The notes under the pieces were generated by a model. That model saw only the letters and a program-made list of their open reading frames with translations, made no database searches and was not told where the DNA came from. This document shows, in pieces, positions 7,812-17,300 of a stretch of 54,206 nt of DNA (positions within the stretch are counted from its first letter, which is position 1; the number at the start of each line of letters is the position of its first letter). Origin of the DNA: a virus. The translations under genes were made by a program, and so were the position numbers. The stretch is taken from IMG/VR virus record IMGVR_UViG_3300030104_006890, positions 1 to 54,206 of that record; one strand, written 5' to 3'.

Positions 7812-10337
7812 TTAAAAAAACATTAAACCTGTTATTTGATTTATAGGAGCAAACGCACCCGTAAACTTGTATGTGTTTCCATTATACTTGAATACGATTC
7901 CCTCACTTGGAACGATAGCATCAAACCCACCTATAGCATTTAATCTGTCCAACTGAACTTTTAATCTGTTTAGTTTTTTTAAATTACCACCAGCTCTTAC
8001 ATCCGAGATTGCTTTCTTGAGTTTTTTTCTCATGTTCTGAACTGACTTTGCTGGATTTACAGCCATCCACCCATCCATGTTTTTCATTATTTCAGCACCG
8101 ACCTCAAAGAACAACTCCTCAAATGGTTTCATGTTGTCCTTGACCATCCTGTTTTTATCAACCTTATCGGTGGTTAATGCCCAATCTAAAAACTTTGGAT
8201 TATCTTTCATATCTTTTTTCATCATGGGTATGGTGTATGATTTATCAAAGAATGCCCATCGTTTTGTTAACTTGACCAACATCTCATTTGTGATTTTAAA
8301 TTTAAATTGTTTAGCAGCGTTAAAAATAAACTCTTGCCAATACATCTGATGGTATAAACCGAAAGTATCATTGTCTTTTAACGAATAAGTATTTTGTAAT
8401 TTTTGTAACCTACCGATGTATTTCTTTTTCATCTTACCAAAGTCTTGATGTTTAGGAACTGTTACAAAGTTTGGTTTAGATATCTTGTAGTGTTTTTGAA
8501 CATGTTGATTGACCTGTTTTATCATACCTTGTAGCATTCTAGCACTATCTTTTGCTTGTCCTATTACCCTTCCACTATCATCATATTCCATCGCTCCATG
8601 AAAAACTAATTCTGTAATATCATAGTTTACCACATTCTCACTAGCAGGCCACATTACTTCTAAACTCATGAACTTACTACCATTACCAAATATCTTGTCT
8701 TGTTGTTTTTTAGATAGTGCACCGATAGCTTTTGTTAAATCTCTCATGGCATAAACAAACGCGTCTCTAATAGCACCACGACCTTTAAACTTTCTCTCTA
8801 CAGCTTTTATATCTAAGGCAGTCTCACCTTTGTTTTTTAAATGACCTTTGTTACGAGCAGCAATCAACTTACCATTTTTATAACTAACCATTAGGTTTTG
8901 ACCATCTGTTTTTTCGGTAACATTGTCTTCTCTGTTTAACTGACCACTCAATCCCAATGTTATGATTTTCTTCAAATCACCGAATGTTAAATCCTTGTCA
9001 TCAAAAGGATGACTCATGTGTCCGTATGCTCCTCCCATTAATAATAACTCCTTTCCATTTCTTGGTAAATCACTTGTAAGTGATAACACCTCTTTTACAA
9101 TTTCTAATTTATCATGTTGTTCCTCACCAGTTCTAAGTTCAGTATCTTCTGGTTGTTCATCATCTATTACCTTTAATGTTTCAGGTGAATCATCAATCGT
9201 TATTTTTCTTGCTTTCTTCATAGGATCTATGTAATCATATTCTTGATTAAATAGTATTTTATCAACATGGTCTAACCATTTATTCCACAACTCACTACCA
9301 ACAACATCTATGTCACTACCTGCAGCTGGTTCTCTAACACCAGCAGGTCCGTATGATACTGAGCCAATAGGACCATTTGGATATGCAGTATCCTTATAGA
9401 ATGATGTGTCTTGACTGTTATAAGCATCGGTATCAGTTATGAGATTTGCTAACTCCCAACCCAATCTACCAGCCTCTTTTTCAGCTCTATTCATATATGA
9501 TTTCAAACTTGAAAACATACCAGGACCATCGTCTGTATCTACACTTGCAATCTCACTCCCCTCAAATAGACCACGATAAACCTCGTATAATTTTTTAAAT
9601 TTATTCGTCATCATATTATACACACCTTTATCGAAATATCCAAATGTTTTTTTGAAAAATTTTATTCTTTCTTTATCATCTATGTTTGGATTACCCAACA
9701 TATCCCTTGTCTTTGTTCCACTTATATTTCCAAATTGGGGAGCAGTAACAAAGTATCCGTGTTCTTCAAACCCTCTTATATCACCTTTACTTTTTTTGTA
9801 ATCTTGATAATAAGTCTTACCACCACCCTTTTTAGTTCCAGCTTTCAAACGACCAGCATCTTTTTGACCGAAAGCATAAACTACTGCCGTGGTTTCAGGA
9901 TTAAACTTTTTAAGTAAATTAGTTGCCACATAAGGTGTCTTTTCTTCAATAATACGATTCTTAGGAATACCAACCTTTACCATGTGACGAACTTTTTCCT
10001 TGAAGTTCATTGGATGTCGTGGTGGTTTCTTAATATTACTTGTGGTTATATAGGCTTCATCAACTTGAGATGCCAACCATTTATATGTGGCAAGATGACC
10101 TGAGTGAAATGGTTGAAATCTACCACCAAATACACCGATAGTTTTTTTGATTTTGGTCGGTTGTTCATTTACTTTCTTATAACCACTACCATAAGGAACT
10201 GAGGTGTGTCCTTTCTTTTTCATTTTTTTTATTTTAGAATGTCTTGAACCACCTTTGATAGTTCCATCACTGGCAACAATGCCCATCTCGTCAATAACGG
10301 GTTTGGTTATTTCTTCTACTAGTTTTTTCAAACTCAT
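7812..10337 (-). CDS. Multidomain NMN-adenylyltransferase-like / ligase-like nucleotidyltransferase, 841 aa
   Basis: Two nucleotidyl-transfer modules are visible. Residues 66-215 form a Rossmann-type cytidylyltransferase/NMNAT domain: GGRFQPFHSGHL (71-82) with the HxGH site H78-H81, and ISGTKTR (205-211) matching the family's ISxTxxR. Such domains transfer AMP to nicotinamide mononucleotide or CMP to a phosphate. Residues about 430-841 look like a covalent ligase domain: KTDG (476-479) as the K-x-D-G adenylation motif, EGIVFK (812-817) as motif IV, and Lys823 in a motif V position. Between them, GSVSYG...SDIDVV (325-346) resembles a pol-beta-type G-S...D-x-D site, with a spacing longer than usual. 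The N-terminal 65 residues are basic. The start overlaps the Nudix stop by four bases. Whether it makes NAD, repairs RNA or both cannot be told. Confidence 0.75.
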   Translation of the reverse strand: MSLKKLVEEITKPVIDEMGIVASDGTIKGGSRHSKIKKMKKKGHTSVPYGSGYKKVNEQPTKIKKTIGVFGGRFQPFHSGHLATYKWLASQVDEAYITTSNIKKPPRHPMNFKEKVRHMVKVGIPKNRIIEEKTPYVATNLLKKFNPETTAVVYAFGQKDAGRLKAGTKKGGGKTYYQDYKKSKGDIRGFEEHGYFVTAPQFGNISGTKTRDMLGNPNIDDKERIKFFKKTFGYFDKGVYNMMTNKFKKLYEVYRGLFEGSEIASVDTDDGPGMFSSLKSYMNRAEKEAGRLGWELANLITDTDAYNSQDTSFYKDTAYPNGPIGSVSYGPAGVREPAAGSDIDVVGSELWNKWLDHVDKILFNQEYDYIDPMKKARKITIDDSPETLKVIDDEQPEDTELRTGEEQHDKLEIVKEVLSLTSDLPRNGKELLLMGGAYGHMSHPFDDKDLTFGDLKKIITLGLSGQLNREDNVTEKTDGQNLMVSYKNGKLIAARNKGHLKNKGETALDIKAVERKFKGRGAIRDAFVYAMRDLTKAIGALSKKQQDKIFGNGSKFMSLEVMWPASENVVNYDITELVFHGAMEYDDSGRVIGQAKDSARMLQGMIKQVNQHVQKHYKISKPNFVTVPKHQDFGKMKKKYIGRLQKLQNTYSLKDNDTFGLYHQMYWQEFIFNAAKQFKFKITNEMLVKLTKRWAFFDKSYTIPMMKKDMKDNPKFLDWALTTDKVDKNRMVKDNMKPFEELFFEVGAEIMKNMDGWMAVNPAKSVQNMRKKLKKAISDVRAGGNLKKLNRLKVQLDRLNAIGGFDAIVPSEGIVFKYNGNTYKFTGAFAPINQITGLMFF

Positions 10338-10774
10338 AAGTTTAATTCCAATACTTGTCTCATTCTATCGTCTATTGGCCGTGGCATACTATCTTTATCA
10401 TAATAACCCCAATCAGAATGCTCAAAGTCTAACGTTGGTTCAGGTTTACCATCCATTTCTGCCTTGTATAACTTTATCATTCGATTATGTACGCCGTCTT
10501 TTATTGTACCTAAATATACTAAATTTTTAGGGTTAATGTCAAGCATTGTTTCTTCTTTTAATTCACGAGCAGCACCTTCACGAAAAGTTTCACCTTTCTC
10601 AATACCACCCATTGGAACTGCCCAAAAGTTTGGATATTTACCGGCAATCTCAGAACGTTTTACTAAAAGAACTTGTCCTTCAGAAACGATAGCTACACCA
10701 CCTACCTTTCGTAATGGTTTTGTTAAATGATAGTCTGTTTCGTTAATCAAATCTTTTAATTTTGGTATAGACAT
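10334..10774 (-). CDS. Nudix hydrolase with capsid-targeting-like N-terminus
   Basis: A 146-residue Nudix protein. The box GX5EX7REUXEEXGU lies at residues 56-78 (G56, E62, R70-E71, E74-E75); the usual Gly near its end is Met77. Family members hydrolyse nucleoside diphosphates linked to another group, such as ADP-ribose, NADH, nucleotide sugars or RNA caps. The substrate is not predictable here, but the adjoining NMNAT-like gene (four-base overlap) suggests NAD-linked metabolism, as in known NMNAT-Nudix pairings in phages and cyanobacteria. The N-terminus MSIPKLKDLINE matches the K-L-x-x-L-I-x-E motif shared by five genes at 48344-51517. GGAG stands 8 bases before the ATG, and the TATATTTATA motif is 17 bases before it. 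Confidence 0.85.
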   Translation of the reverse strand: MSIPKLKDLINETDYHLTKPLRKVGGVAIVSEGQVLLVKRSEIAGKYPNFWAVPMGGIEKGETFREGAARELKEETMLDINPKNLVYLGTIKDGVHNRMIKLYKAEMDGKPEPTLDFEHSDWGYYDKDSMPRPIDDRMRQVLELNL

Positions 10775-10791
10775 AGATATTCTCCTACATC

Positions 10792-10801
10792 TATAAATAT
10801 A
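10792..10801 (-). promoter_or_regulatory. TATATTTATA promoter-like motif before the Nudix gene
   Basis: The exact 10-mer TATATTTATA (read in the direction of the gene) lies in the 42-base gap between the endolysin stop and the Nudix start, ending 17 bases before the ATG. It would drive the Nudix, NMNAT/ligase, zinc-ribbon, terminase and portal genes. It is one of five exact copies in gaps of this window. Promoter function is inferred. Confidence 0.45.
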
Positions 10802-10816
10802 TAAGTTTCAAAAGAA

Positions 10817-11293
10817 CTAAACTTCTAATGCTCTTCTAAACCAACCAAAGTAAAACTTCTCCAAGTCTGGTTTACGAGTTACTAAATCAGCATAATACTT
10901 GACACGATAAGCACGAACTCTGTCTAACTCAACACCTTCCATAGCACCTATTGTCTTAGGTCCTAATCCACCATCTACTTTTAGGTTTTTACCTTTAGCA
11001 TTGGCTGCTTTTTGTAGAATTTTTACAGCTCTACCTTTACCTTGATTTACACACATATCAAAATAAATATGTCTGAGTTCTTCAGGTAAACTTTCAACTT
11101 TATTACCATCCCAATAGTGTTCTTTATAGATTTCTTTTGCCCCATCTTTTGTGAGGTTTTTTATATCCACATCAGGATGACTTCTTTTGGCAATACCAAA
11201 ATTAGTTTCTCCACCTGGATCTTTCGGATCGTTTACATATCCACCCTCGTGGTGTAATACTATTTCTATTATTTCATCGAATTTAACTAACAT
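10817..11293 (-). CDS. GH108-type lysozyme-like endolysin
   Basis: The frame opens at a GTG at 11320, but the ATG at 11293 is preferred: AGAAGGA lies about 7 bases upstream and the ATG follows the stop of the preceding gene by two bases. The 158-residue product has the GH108 signature near its N-terminus, HHEGGYVNDP followed by DPGGETNFGI, where the Glu of EGGY is the catalytic residue of the family. Further on are GLGPKT, typical of the peptidoglycan-binding C-terminal part, and a closing YFGWFRRA. It should cut host peptidoglycan at lysis; no signal peptide or holin is seen nearby, so release would need a holin elsewhere. A virion-associated lysozyme is the alternative. Confidence 0.85.
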   Translation of the reverse strand: MLVKFDEIIEIVLHHEGGYVNDPKDPGGETNFGIAKRSHPDVDIKNLTKDGAKEIYKEHYWDGNKVESLPEELRHIYFDMCVNQGKGRAVKILQKAANAKGKNLKVDGGLGPKTIGAMEGVELDRVRAYRVKYYADLVTRKPDLEKFYFGWFRRALEV

Positions 11294-11295
11294 AA

Positions 11296-11544
11296 CTACA
11301 TTCCTTCTGTGTTTGACCACTCACTTCCTGTTAATACATTTGATATTTGTGCGTGAGTGTATTCACTTGATTTTGAAGATAAACCAGCAACACTACTTGG
11401 TTGACTTCCTTCGTATTTTACAAAAGTTTTACTTCCACTAATGTTTAATCTTAATGTATTGACACTTGTTTCCATCACTTGTGAGAAGTCAATGCTTCCT
11501 GTTTCACTAGTGTTAAAAATTACATATTTTCTATTTTCATACAT
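11296..11544 (-). CDS. Small conserved structural-type protein, 82 aa
   Basis: Function unknown. The protein begins MYENRKYVIFNTSETGSIDF and continues with SVNTLRLNISGSKTFVKYEG and a C-terminal HAQISNVLTGSEW. The mix of beta strands with a short C-terminal helix, and the place between lectin-fold proteins and the endolysin, suggest a small virion or fibre-associated protein. I recall similar short proteins in marine T4-like phages but cannot name a family. ATG at 11544, two bases after the stop of the last LamG gene. Confidence 0.6.
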   Translation of the reverse strand: MYENRKYVIFNTSETGSIDFSQVMETSVNTLRLNISGSKTFVKYEGSQPSSVAGLSSKSSEYTHAQISNVLTGSEWSNTEGM

Positions 11545-11546
11545 GA

Positions 11547-12275
11547 TTATACTCCAAACCTTGTTCGTTGAGCGTTAAAATTTTGTTTTATTTCTTCTAT
11601 CGTTAAAGCCCTATCGTATAAATGACAACATGCAAATACACCTTGTAGAAAATGTTGACCATTAGTATCAGAAGGATAATTATTATACATTATGGTTGTA
11701 TTGGATGCTGTGCTTAAATCAATATCACTTTGTGTTTGGTCTGTAGCAGTTCCTTCTAAAACATTATTTATGAATAATTTTACAGTTGCTCCTTGTTTTG
11801 TAGCCACAGTATTATACCAATTTCCTACGGCAAAATTACTACTTGATTGAAGTCTATCATGACCATCATCTTGATTGTAAGAACAATAAAATTTTGTGCC
11901 TGAATTTCCCCATCCTATTCCAAATCTTGAAAAACCATCTGTTTTATGAATGACAACCATTCTTGCTTCACCACTATGACTTCCATCAATATATCCCCAC
12001 CAAGAAATAGTTGCGTCTTGGGTTGATTGACATAAAAATTGTGTGTCTTCACCTGCAAGCATATAATCATTAGTGCCATCAAAACTTAAACCTTTTCTAT
12101 CGTTTTCTCCATAAGCAGTTCCAATAGAACCAACATTACCTATAGTTGCGTCCGCTTTATTAGTAGCTAAATCAGACACAGCTGTTGATAGATGTTGATA
12201 ACTATTTTGGTCAGCCATATCAATAGCATAAACCAATCCATCTTGTATTAAATCTGCTCCTGCTGAAACACCCAT
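11547..12275 (-). CDS. LamG / concanavalin A-like lectin-fold protein 4
   Basis: A 242-residue single-domain protein of the laminin-G/concanavalin A-like fold, which binds sugars or proteins and is common in phage adhesins. The N-terminus is IQDGLVYAIDMADQNSYQ; the middle has SFDGTNDYMLAG, then RFGIGWGN, VATKQGATVKLFINN and CHLYDRALTIEEIKQNFNAQ. The closing motif (RALT-x-E-E-I-x-Q-N-F-N-A-Q-R-T-R-F-G) recurs in all four tandem genes at 11547-14395. There is no signal peptide, so it is likely a virion protein, perhaps a short receptor-binding tip on the neighbouring fibres (inference). Confidence 0.75.
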   Translation of the reverse strand: MGVSAGADLIQDGLVYAIDMADQNSYQHLSTAVSDLATNKADATIGNVGSIGTAYGENDRKGLSFDGTNDYMLAGEDTQFLCQSTQDATISWWGYIDGSHSGEARMVVIHKTDGFSRFGIGWGNSGTKFYCSYNQDDGHDRLQSSSNFAVGNWYNTVATKQGATVKLFINNVLEGTATDQTQSDIDLSTASNTTIMYNNYPSDTNGQHFLQGVFACCHLYDRALTIEEIKQNFNAQRTRFGV

Positions 12276-12277
12276 AT

Positions 12278-12979
12278 CTATATTCCAAACCTTGTTCGTT
12301 GAGCTTCAAAATTTTGTTTTATTTCTTGTGTCGTTAATGCTCTATCCCAAATACAAAAACTATATAAATCACCATCAAATTGTTGACTAGCGTATAGTGT
12401 ACCACTTGAATATAATTGACCAATGTGTACATGGTCAATTGTTTGAGCATTATTAAACCAAAACGCATTATCTGCTGTATAATCCAAATTACCATTTAAA
12501 TATAGTTTTCCATCACTATTACCACAAATATTATAAATTCTACCAGTAGATAATACAGTACCTACATTTACATGTTCCCTTGTAGCGGCACCATATGAAC
12601 CCCAAAACCAATCACCATCTGCCATAAGACTAAGATGATATTTATTAGAATTCCAATCGGATGATTTTTGCCCCATAGTTAATAAATATCTATTTCCTGA
12701 AGCGTTATCATATTGAAACCAAAGACTAAATGTACCTGTACTTTGAGCTTGTAGTGTTGGAGCCAAATTATTCCACTCACAACGAGATGGATTTGTACCA
12801 GTAAAATCAAATGAAGTTAATTTTCCAGCAGAAGTAAAATTTACATTACTCATTGAACTTGTATGATTAGTATTTACTAAACTTTGCCAATTAGCACCAC
12901 TACCAGGATAACTATTTTTATCTAAAGCATCTACTGTAAATATTAAACCATCAGTCGTGAAATTTGTAGAACCTATCAT
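12278..12979 (-). CDS. LamG / concanavalin A-like lectin-fold protein 3
   Basis: A 233-residue paralogue of its two neighbours. It opens with TTDGLIFTVDALDKNSYPG, contains SFDFTGTNPSRCEW, FSLWFQYDN and GDLYSFCIWDRALTTQEIKQ, and ends RFGI. The sugar-contact loops between conserved strands differ strongly from the other copies, as expected if the copies recognise different ligands. ATG at 12979, overlapping the stop of the preceding copy by a few bases; the next copy begins two bases after its stop. Confidence 0.75.
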   Translation of the reverse strand: MIGSTNFTTDGLIFTVDALDKNSYPGSGANWQSLVNTNHTSSMSNVNFTSAGKLTSFDFTGTNPSRCEWNNLAPTLQAQSTGTFSLWFQYDNASGNRYLLTMGQKSSDWNSNKYHLSLMADGDWFWGSYGAATREHVNVGTVLSTGRIYNICGNSDGKLYLNGNLDYTADNAFWFNNAQTIDHVHIGQLYSSGTLYASQQFDGDLYSFCIWDRALTTQEIKQNFEAQRTRFGI

Positions 12980-13665
12980 ATTCCAAACCTTGTTCGTTGA
13001 GCGTTAAAGTTTTGATTGATTTCTGCCACCGATAAAGCCCTATTGTATATACGAAGTGGTCCTAATAGTCCACCATAACGATATGCATTCGTAGCGTAAG
13101 CACCAATCAGCGTATCAGTTACACTACCTACTCCCATAGTATTGCCACTACTTGCTGAGTGTTGGCCATCAGCTGCGCCATTTATAAAAAAAGTAATAGT
13201 TGTTCCACTTCTATGTAGAACAGCACAATTCCAATCTCCTTCTGAACCTAAAGATGTACTGTTTTTAACACCATTTACCACATTATAAGAAGCAGAACCA
13301 TTATTACTTTGATAAACTTCTAATTTACTATCTCTAGCATAAACCTGACAACCATTTCCTAATGAAAAGACACCCTCATAATCAGTACCAGCATTATTTG
13401 TAAACCAAAATTCCAAAGAATATGAGCTAGTTGTTAGTTCTGTTGGTATGTAATTTGCATAAACAAGATAATCATCACTACCATCAAAGTTTATATGTTT
13501 AGATGGAGAAGTTCCTATTGTTGGACCATTGGTCAATGTACCACTTTTACTACGAATCAAATCTGTAACGGTAGTTCCACTACCAGGATAACTATTATTA
13601 TCGGCAACATCAACATAAAAATGTAAACCATCAGTTACTATTGGTCCTCCAAAACTATAACCCAT
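12976..13665 (-). CDS. LamG / concanavalin A-like lectin-fold protein 2
   Basis: The open frame extends to 13764, but that part overlaps the preceding gene by about 100 bases and has no lectin homology. The ATG at 13665, one base after the upstream stop, gives MGYSFGGPIVTDGLHFYVDV, an N-terminus aligned with the other copies, so I place the start there (229 aa). The domain has NFDGSDDYLVY, SLEFWFTNN, VLHRSGTTITFFING and LRIYNRALSVAEINQNF, ending RFGI. Same fold and presumed role as the flanking copies. Confidence 0.75.
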   Translation of the reverse strand: MGYSFGGPIVTDGLHFYVDVADNNSYPGSGTTVTDLIRSKSGTLTNGPTIGTSPSKHINFDGSDDYLVYANYIPTELTTSSYSLEFWFTNNAGTDYEGVFSLGNGCQVYARDSKLEVYQSNNGSASYNVVNGVKNSTSLGSEGDWNCAVLHRSGTTITFFINGAADGQHSASSGNTMGVGSVTDTLIGAYATNAYRYGGLLGPLRIYNRALSVAEINQNFNAQRTRFGI

Positions 13666-13666
13666 A

Positions 13667-14395
13667 TCAAACCCCAAACCTTTGTTTTTGTGCGTTATAG
13701 TTTTGTAATACTTCACCTGCTGATAGTGCTCTATTATATACCAGTGCAGGTCCAAATTGCCCATTCACATATCGTACTTCTGCGCCAGATGCATCTGGAC
13801 CACTTCCTATTATAAAGCTAACATCATTATTATCAATATCACCAGTATGAGCATGTGGTGTGCAATTTAACACGCCATTAAGATAAATCCTATCATAACT
13901 TCCATCATAAGTAGCAGTAAGACAATACCATACACCTGATTGCCATGTCCCATTATCCCAGGCAACATAATTATTAGTACCACCAGTCCAGTTTTGGTAA
14001 TAAATTAAACCATCGCCATTATAACCCATAATTTCATAACTTCTATTACTTGTACCAACAGCATCCCTACCTATAAGTTGACAACTTGGTGTGCCATTTG
14101 TATCAAAATTTACCCAAATAGATAAAGTAATCGTTGAAGTAATATCTAAAGAAGTATCATCCCCATGATTTGAGCGATCATCTGTACCATCAAAGTCAAA
14201 AACCCCACCATTAGAGGTACTAAAAGTTGGGCTACCAGATAATGTTCCATCATTTTCAAAACCACTTAAATCAAACCAAGTCGTTCCAGTTCTCGGATAA
14301 CTTTTTTTATAAGCTGGATCCCAATAACCAACTAAGCCAGTTGTTTGAATATTATTATTTACTTGTCCACCCAATCCAGCTGAGATTCCTGGCAT
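13667..14395 (-). CDS. LamG / concanavalin A-like lectin-fold protein 1
   Basis: A GTG at 14422 could extend the frame, but the ATG at 14395 overlaps the upstream stop as TAATG and has GGGAG about 9 bases before it, so I use it (242 aa). The domain shows TTGLVGYWDPAYKKSYPR, WFDLSGFENDGTLSGSP, FDFDGTDDRSNHG, ITLSIWVNFDTNG, LTATYDGSYDRIYLNG and ALVYNRALSAGEVLQNYNAQ. It is the most diverged copy and the one translationally coupled to the giant 2161-aa fibre gene, which suggests that it acts with that fibre. Confidence 0.78.
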   Translation of the reverse strand: MPGISAGLGGQVNNNIQTTGLVGYWDPAYKKSYPRTGTTWFDLSGFENDGTLSGSPTFSTSNGGVFDFDGTDDRSNHGDDTSLDITSTITLSIWVNFDTNGTPSCQLIGRDAVGTSNRSYEIMGYNGDGLIYYQNWTGGTNNYVAWDNGTWQSGVWYCLTATYDGSYDRIYLNGVLNCTPHAHTGDIDNNDVSFIIGSGPDASGAEVRYVNGQFGPALVYNRALSAGEVLQNYNAQKQRFGV

Positions 14396-17300
14396 TATGT
14401 TAAATCTCCCATGAGGTCCCACTCATTATCATCTACTTTCTTTAAGGTAGCAGATGAAAATTGACCAGCAAGATTCATGTTATTATTTTTAACATTTACG
14501 GTAACTCCACTTGCACTTTCAAATAAAAAGTTTCCTGCAGAAGATGTTTGAAAAAAGTCCCATTCAGTCCCAATTGGAGCATATAAGGAGCCAGTGGAAT
14601 CATTGATTATTCCTGAGCCTGTAAAATTAACATTAGCAGCTATCGAACAAGTTATGTTACCACCAACTCTAAAGTAAAATCCACTATTATTTGTAGTACA
14701 TGTAAAATCAGAATTTTGTTTTACAATAGGTCTGTAACCTCTAAGATTACCATCAACATAACCAAATACATTAATGTCTTGTTGGACATCCATTGAACCA
14801 AATAAATTAACTTGTCCTGACATATCAAGTGTATTTGCAGAAGCAGTAAGTTGTGAATTTCTAAAATTTGCACCTGTTTTACCATTTCCAAAAGTAAATT
14901 CATGTATTTTTTCACCACCTGTACCTACGACATACATTTTACTGTTATCAGGTTTTATAAAAAACCCACGAGGAGCACTTTCAACTGCATTTACCGAGAG
15001 TGTCTGTATCTTTCTAGCAGTGCTAATATCCCAATTTTTTGATAAATCGTATTGGACTATTTCATCATCACCTGAAGCTAGAATAAACATTTGACTTCCA
15101 TCACCTGTAAATTTTAAATCTGTACAAGTATCATGTTCTGGAGGCAATCGTAATTCATTTTCTTGTTTTAAAGAATTAATATTAAAAAGAGAGCCTGTTA
15201 CCGCATATTGTTGAATGGTATCTCTAGAGTATCCCATGAGATAAAATTTTGTTCCATCTGGTTTAACAACAATTCCACTCGGTTGGGATTCATCATCACC
15301 ACCAGCAATTTTATTTGAATCCATTACTCTTTCATGAGTGGCAGTAGTAATATCAAAAGGAGTTGATAATCTGAATGAATTGATTCCATCATCATCAGCA
15401 CCAACGATAAACAAATAAGAACCATCCATAGACAAGTTCATCGCATATGCACCACCCTCAAATGAAGATATGCTAAATTCACCTTTTTTTGTTGTATCTA
15501 AACTGCTAACATCCCAAGGAATCGATAAGTCATATTGATAAATCTTATCAACACTAGTATCATCCATTAATATTACTCTTCTTCCATCAGGCCTGAAGTG
15601 TATGCTGTAAATATCACCAATAGTTTCTGGATCTGCAGAAGATTGTTTAAATTCTGCGGTCGATAAATCAATTGGACTTGATATACTTGAATCAGTAAAT
15701 TTAAAACTACTAGATACAGCAATTAATCCATGTGTAAATTCTGGTTCTGTTTTAAATGTTGGTGTTTGTCTTAAAATTACATTTCCATATACATCTAAAT
15801 CTCCATAAACATCAGTAGAAGAAGCAATAGTAAATTTGTTACGAGCTAAAGAGCTGGTTGTATTAGCGTCAGGTAATTTAAAAACTTGAACTTCATCAGC
15901 AATTGAACCACCAGTATAAAATTTCTTTTGGTCATATGAAAGATATATCATGTATGGAGTTGTTTCACCCGAATCAGTTCCAACATTGAAAGTTGATTTA
16001 ACCCTAGCAGTGCTAATATCCCAATTTTTTGATAAATCGTATTGGACTATTTCATCCTTTTGGTAACCAATAACAAACATTTGACTTCCATCACTTGTAA
16101 ATTGTATACCTGATGGACTAGTTTCTTCTTGTAAAACTGGTAATTCATGTTCTTGTTTTAAAGTATGAATATCAAAAACAGAGCCTGTTACAGCATATTG
16201 CTGAATAGTATCTTCATCATATCCAACAACAAAAACTTTTGTTCCATCTGGTTTCCAAACAATTCCTGAAGGAGTGCTTTCATCTGAACCACCATCAATG
16301 AGATTGGAATCCATTGATTTTACAAAAGTCGGTTCATCTTTAGGTAACCTCCAAGGTATGTCAACACTATATTCTGATATTCCATCCCTGGCACTACCAA
16401 CCAACCAAAATCTTAATCCATCAGGATGCCACCACATTCCTAATGGACTGCTTTCGTTACTTGAAAGATTTGGCGTCTTCGATTCATATTCTTGTGTTCT
16501 CAAATCAAACGGAGTTTTTAAAGAAAATTGATAAATTGTTCTACCACTACTACCATCTAATGTCATTAAAGTTTTACCATCTGGTGAAATAGCCATGTCC
16601 CAAAGATAACTTCCATGTGAGACTCCACCATCAAATCCATAACCAGATGCATAACCACCATCTTTTGAACCATACTCAAATAATAATTTTGTAATATCAA
16701 TTGGATTTGATATACTAGAAGCTTTAATGCTACCAGTTTCACTAATTAATCCATGTTCAAAATTTGGTTCTGTATCAATTATTGGTGATTGTCTTAAAGT
16801 TAATTTTCCATATACATCTACATTACCGTATATGTCAGTATTAGTTGAGATGTTAAGACGGTCTAGTGAAGAACTATGATTATATAGTGACTCATCAAAT
16901 TCAAAAACTTGAACTTCATCAGCAACTGAACCACCAGTATAAAGTCTGTTTTGGTCATACGAAAGATATATCATGTATGGATTTGTTTCTCCTGAATCAG
17001 TTCCAATATTAATACTTTCTTTAAATCTGGCAGTGCTAATATCCCAATTTTTTGATAATTTATATCTTACCAATTCATCCTTTTGGTAACCAATAACAAA
17101 CATTTGACTTCCATCACTTGTAAATTGTATACCTGTTGGAGTAGTCTCTTCTTGTAAAACTGGTATTTCATGTTCTTGTTTTAAAGCGTGGATATTAAAA
17201 TTATTATTAGAGCCTGTTACCGCATATTGTTGAATGGTATCTTTCTCGTATCCAACAACAAAAACTTTTGTTCCATCTGGTTTCCAAACAATTCCTGAAG

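Noticed and set aside
9300-9365. Firm call of a pol-beta nucleotidyltransferase domain at GSVSYG...SDIDVV of the 841-aa protein
   Set aside because: The G-S to D-x-D spacing is longer than usual and no third acidic residue could be placed; kept only as a possibility.
13666-13764. N-terminal extension of the third LamG gene (start at 13764)
   Set aside because: It overlaps the preceding lectin gene by about 100 bases, and the ATG at 13665 aligns with the paralogues.
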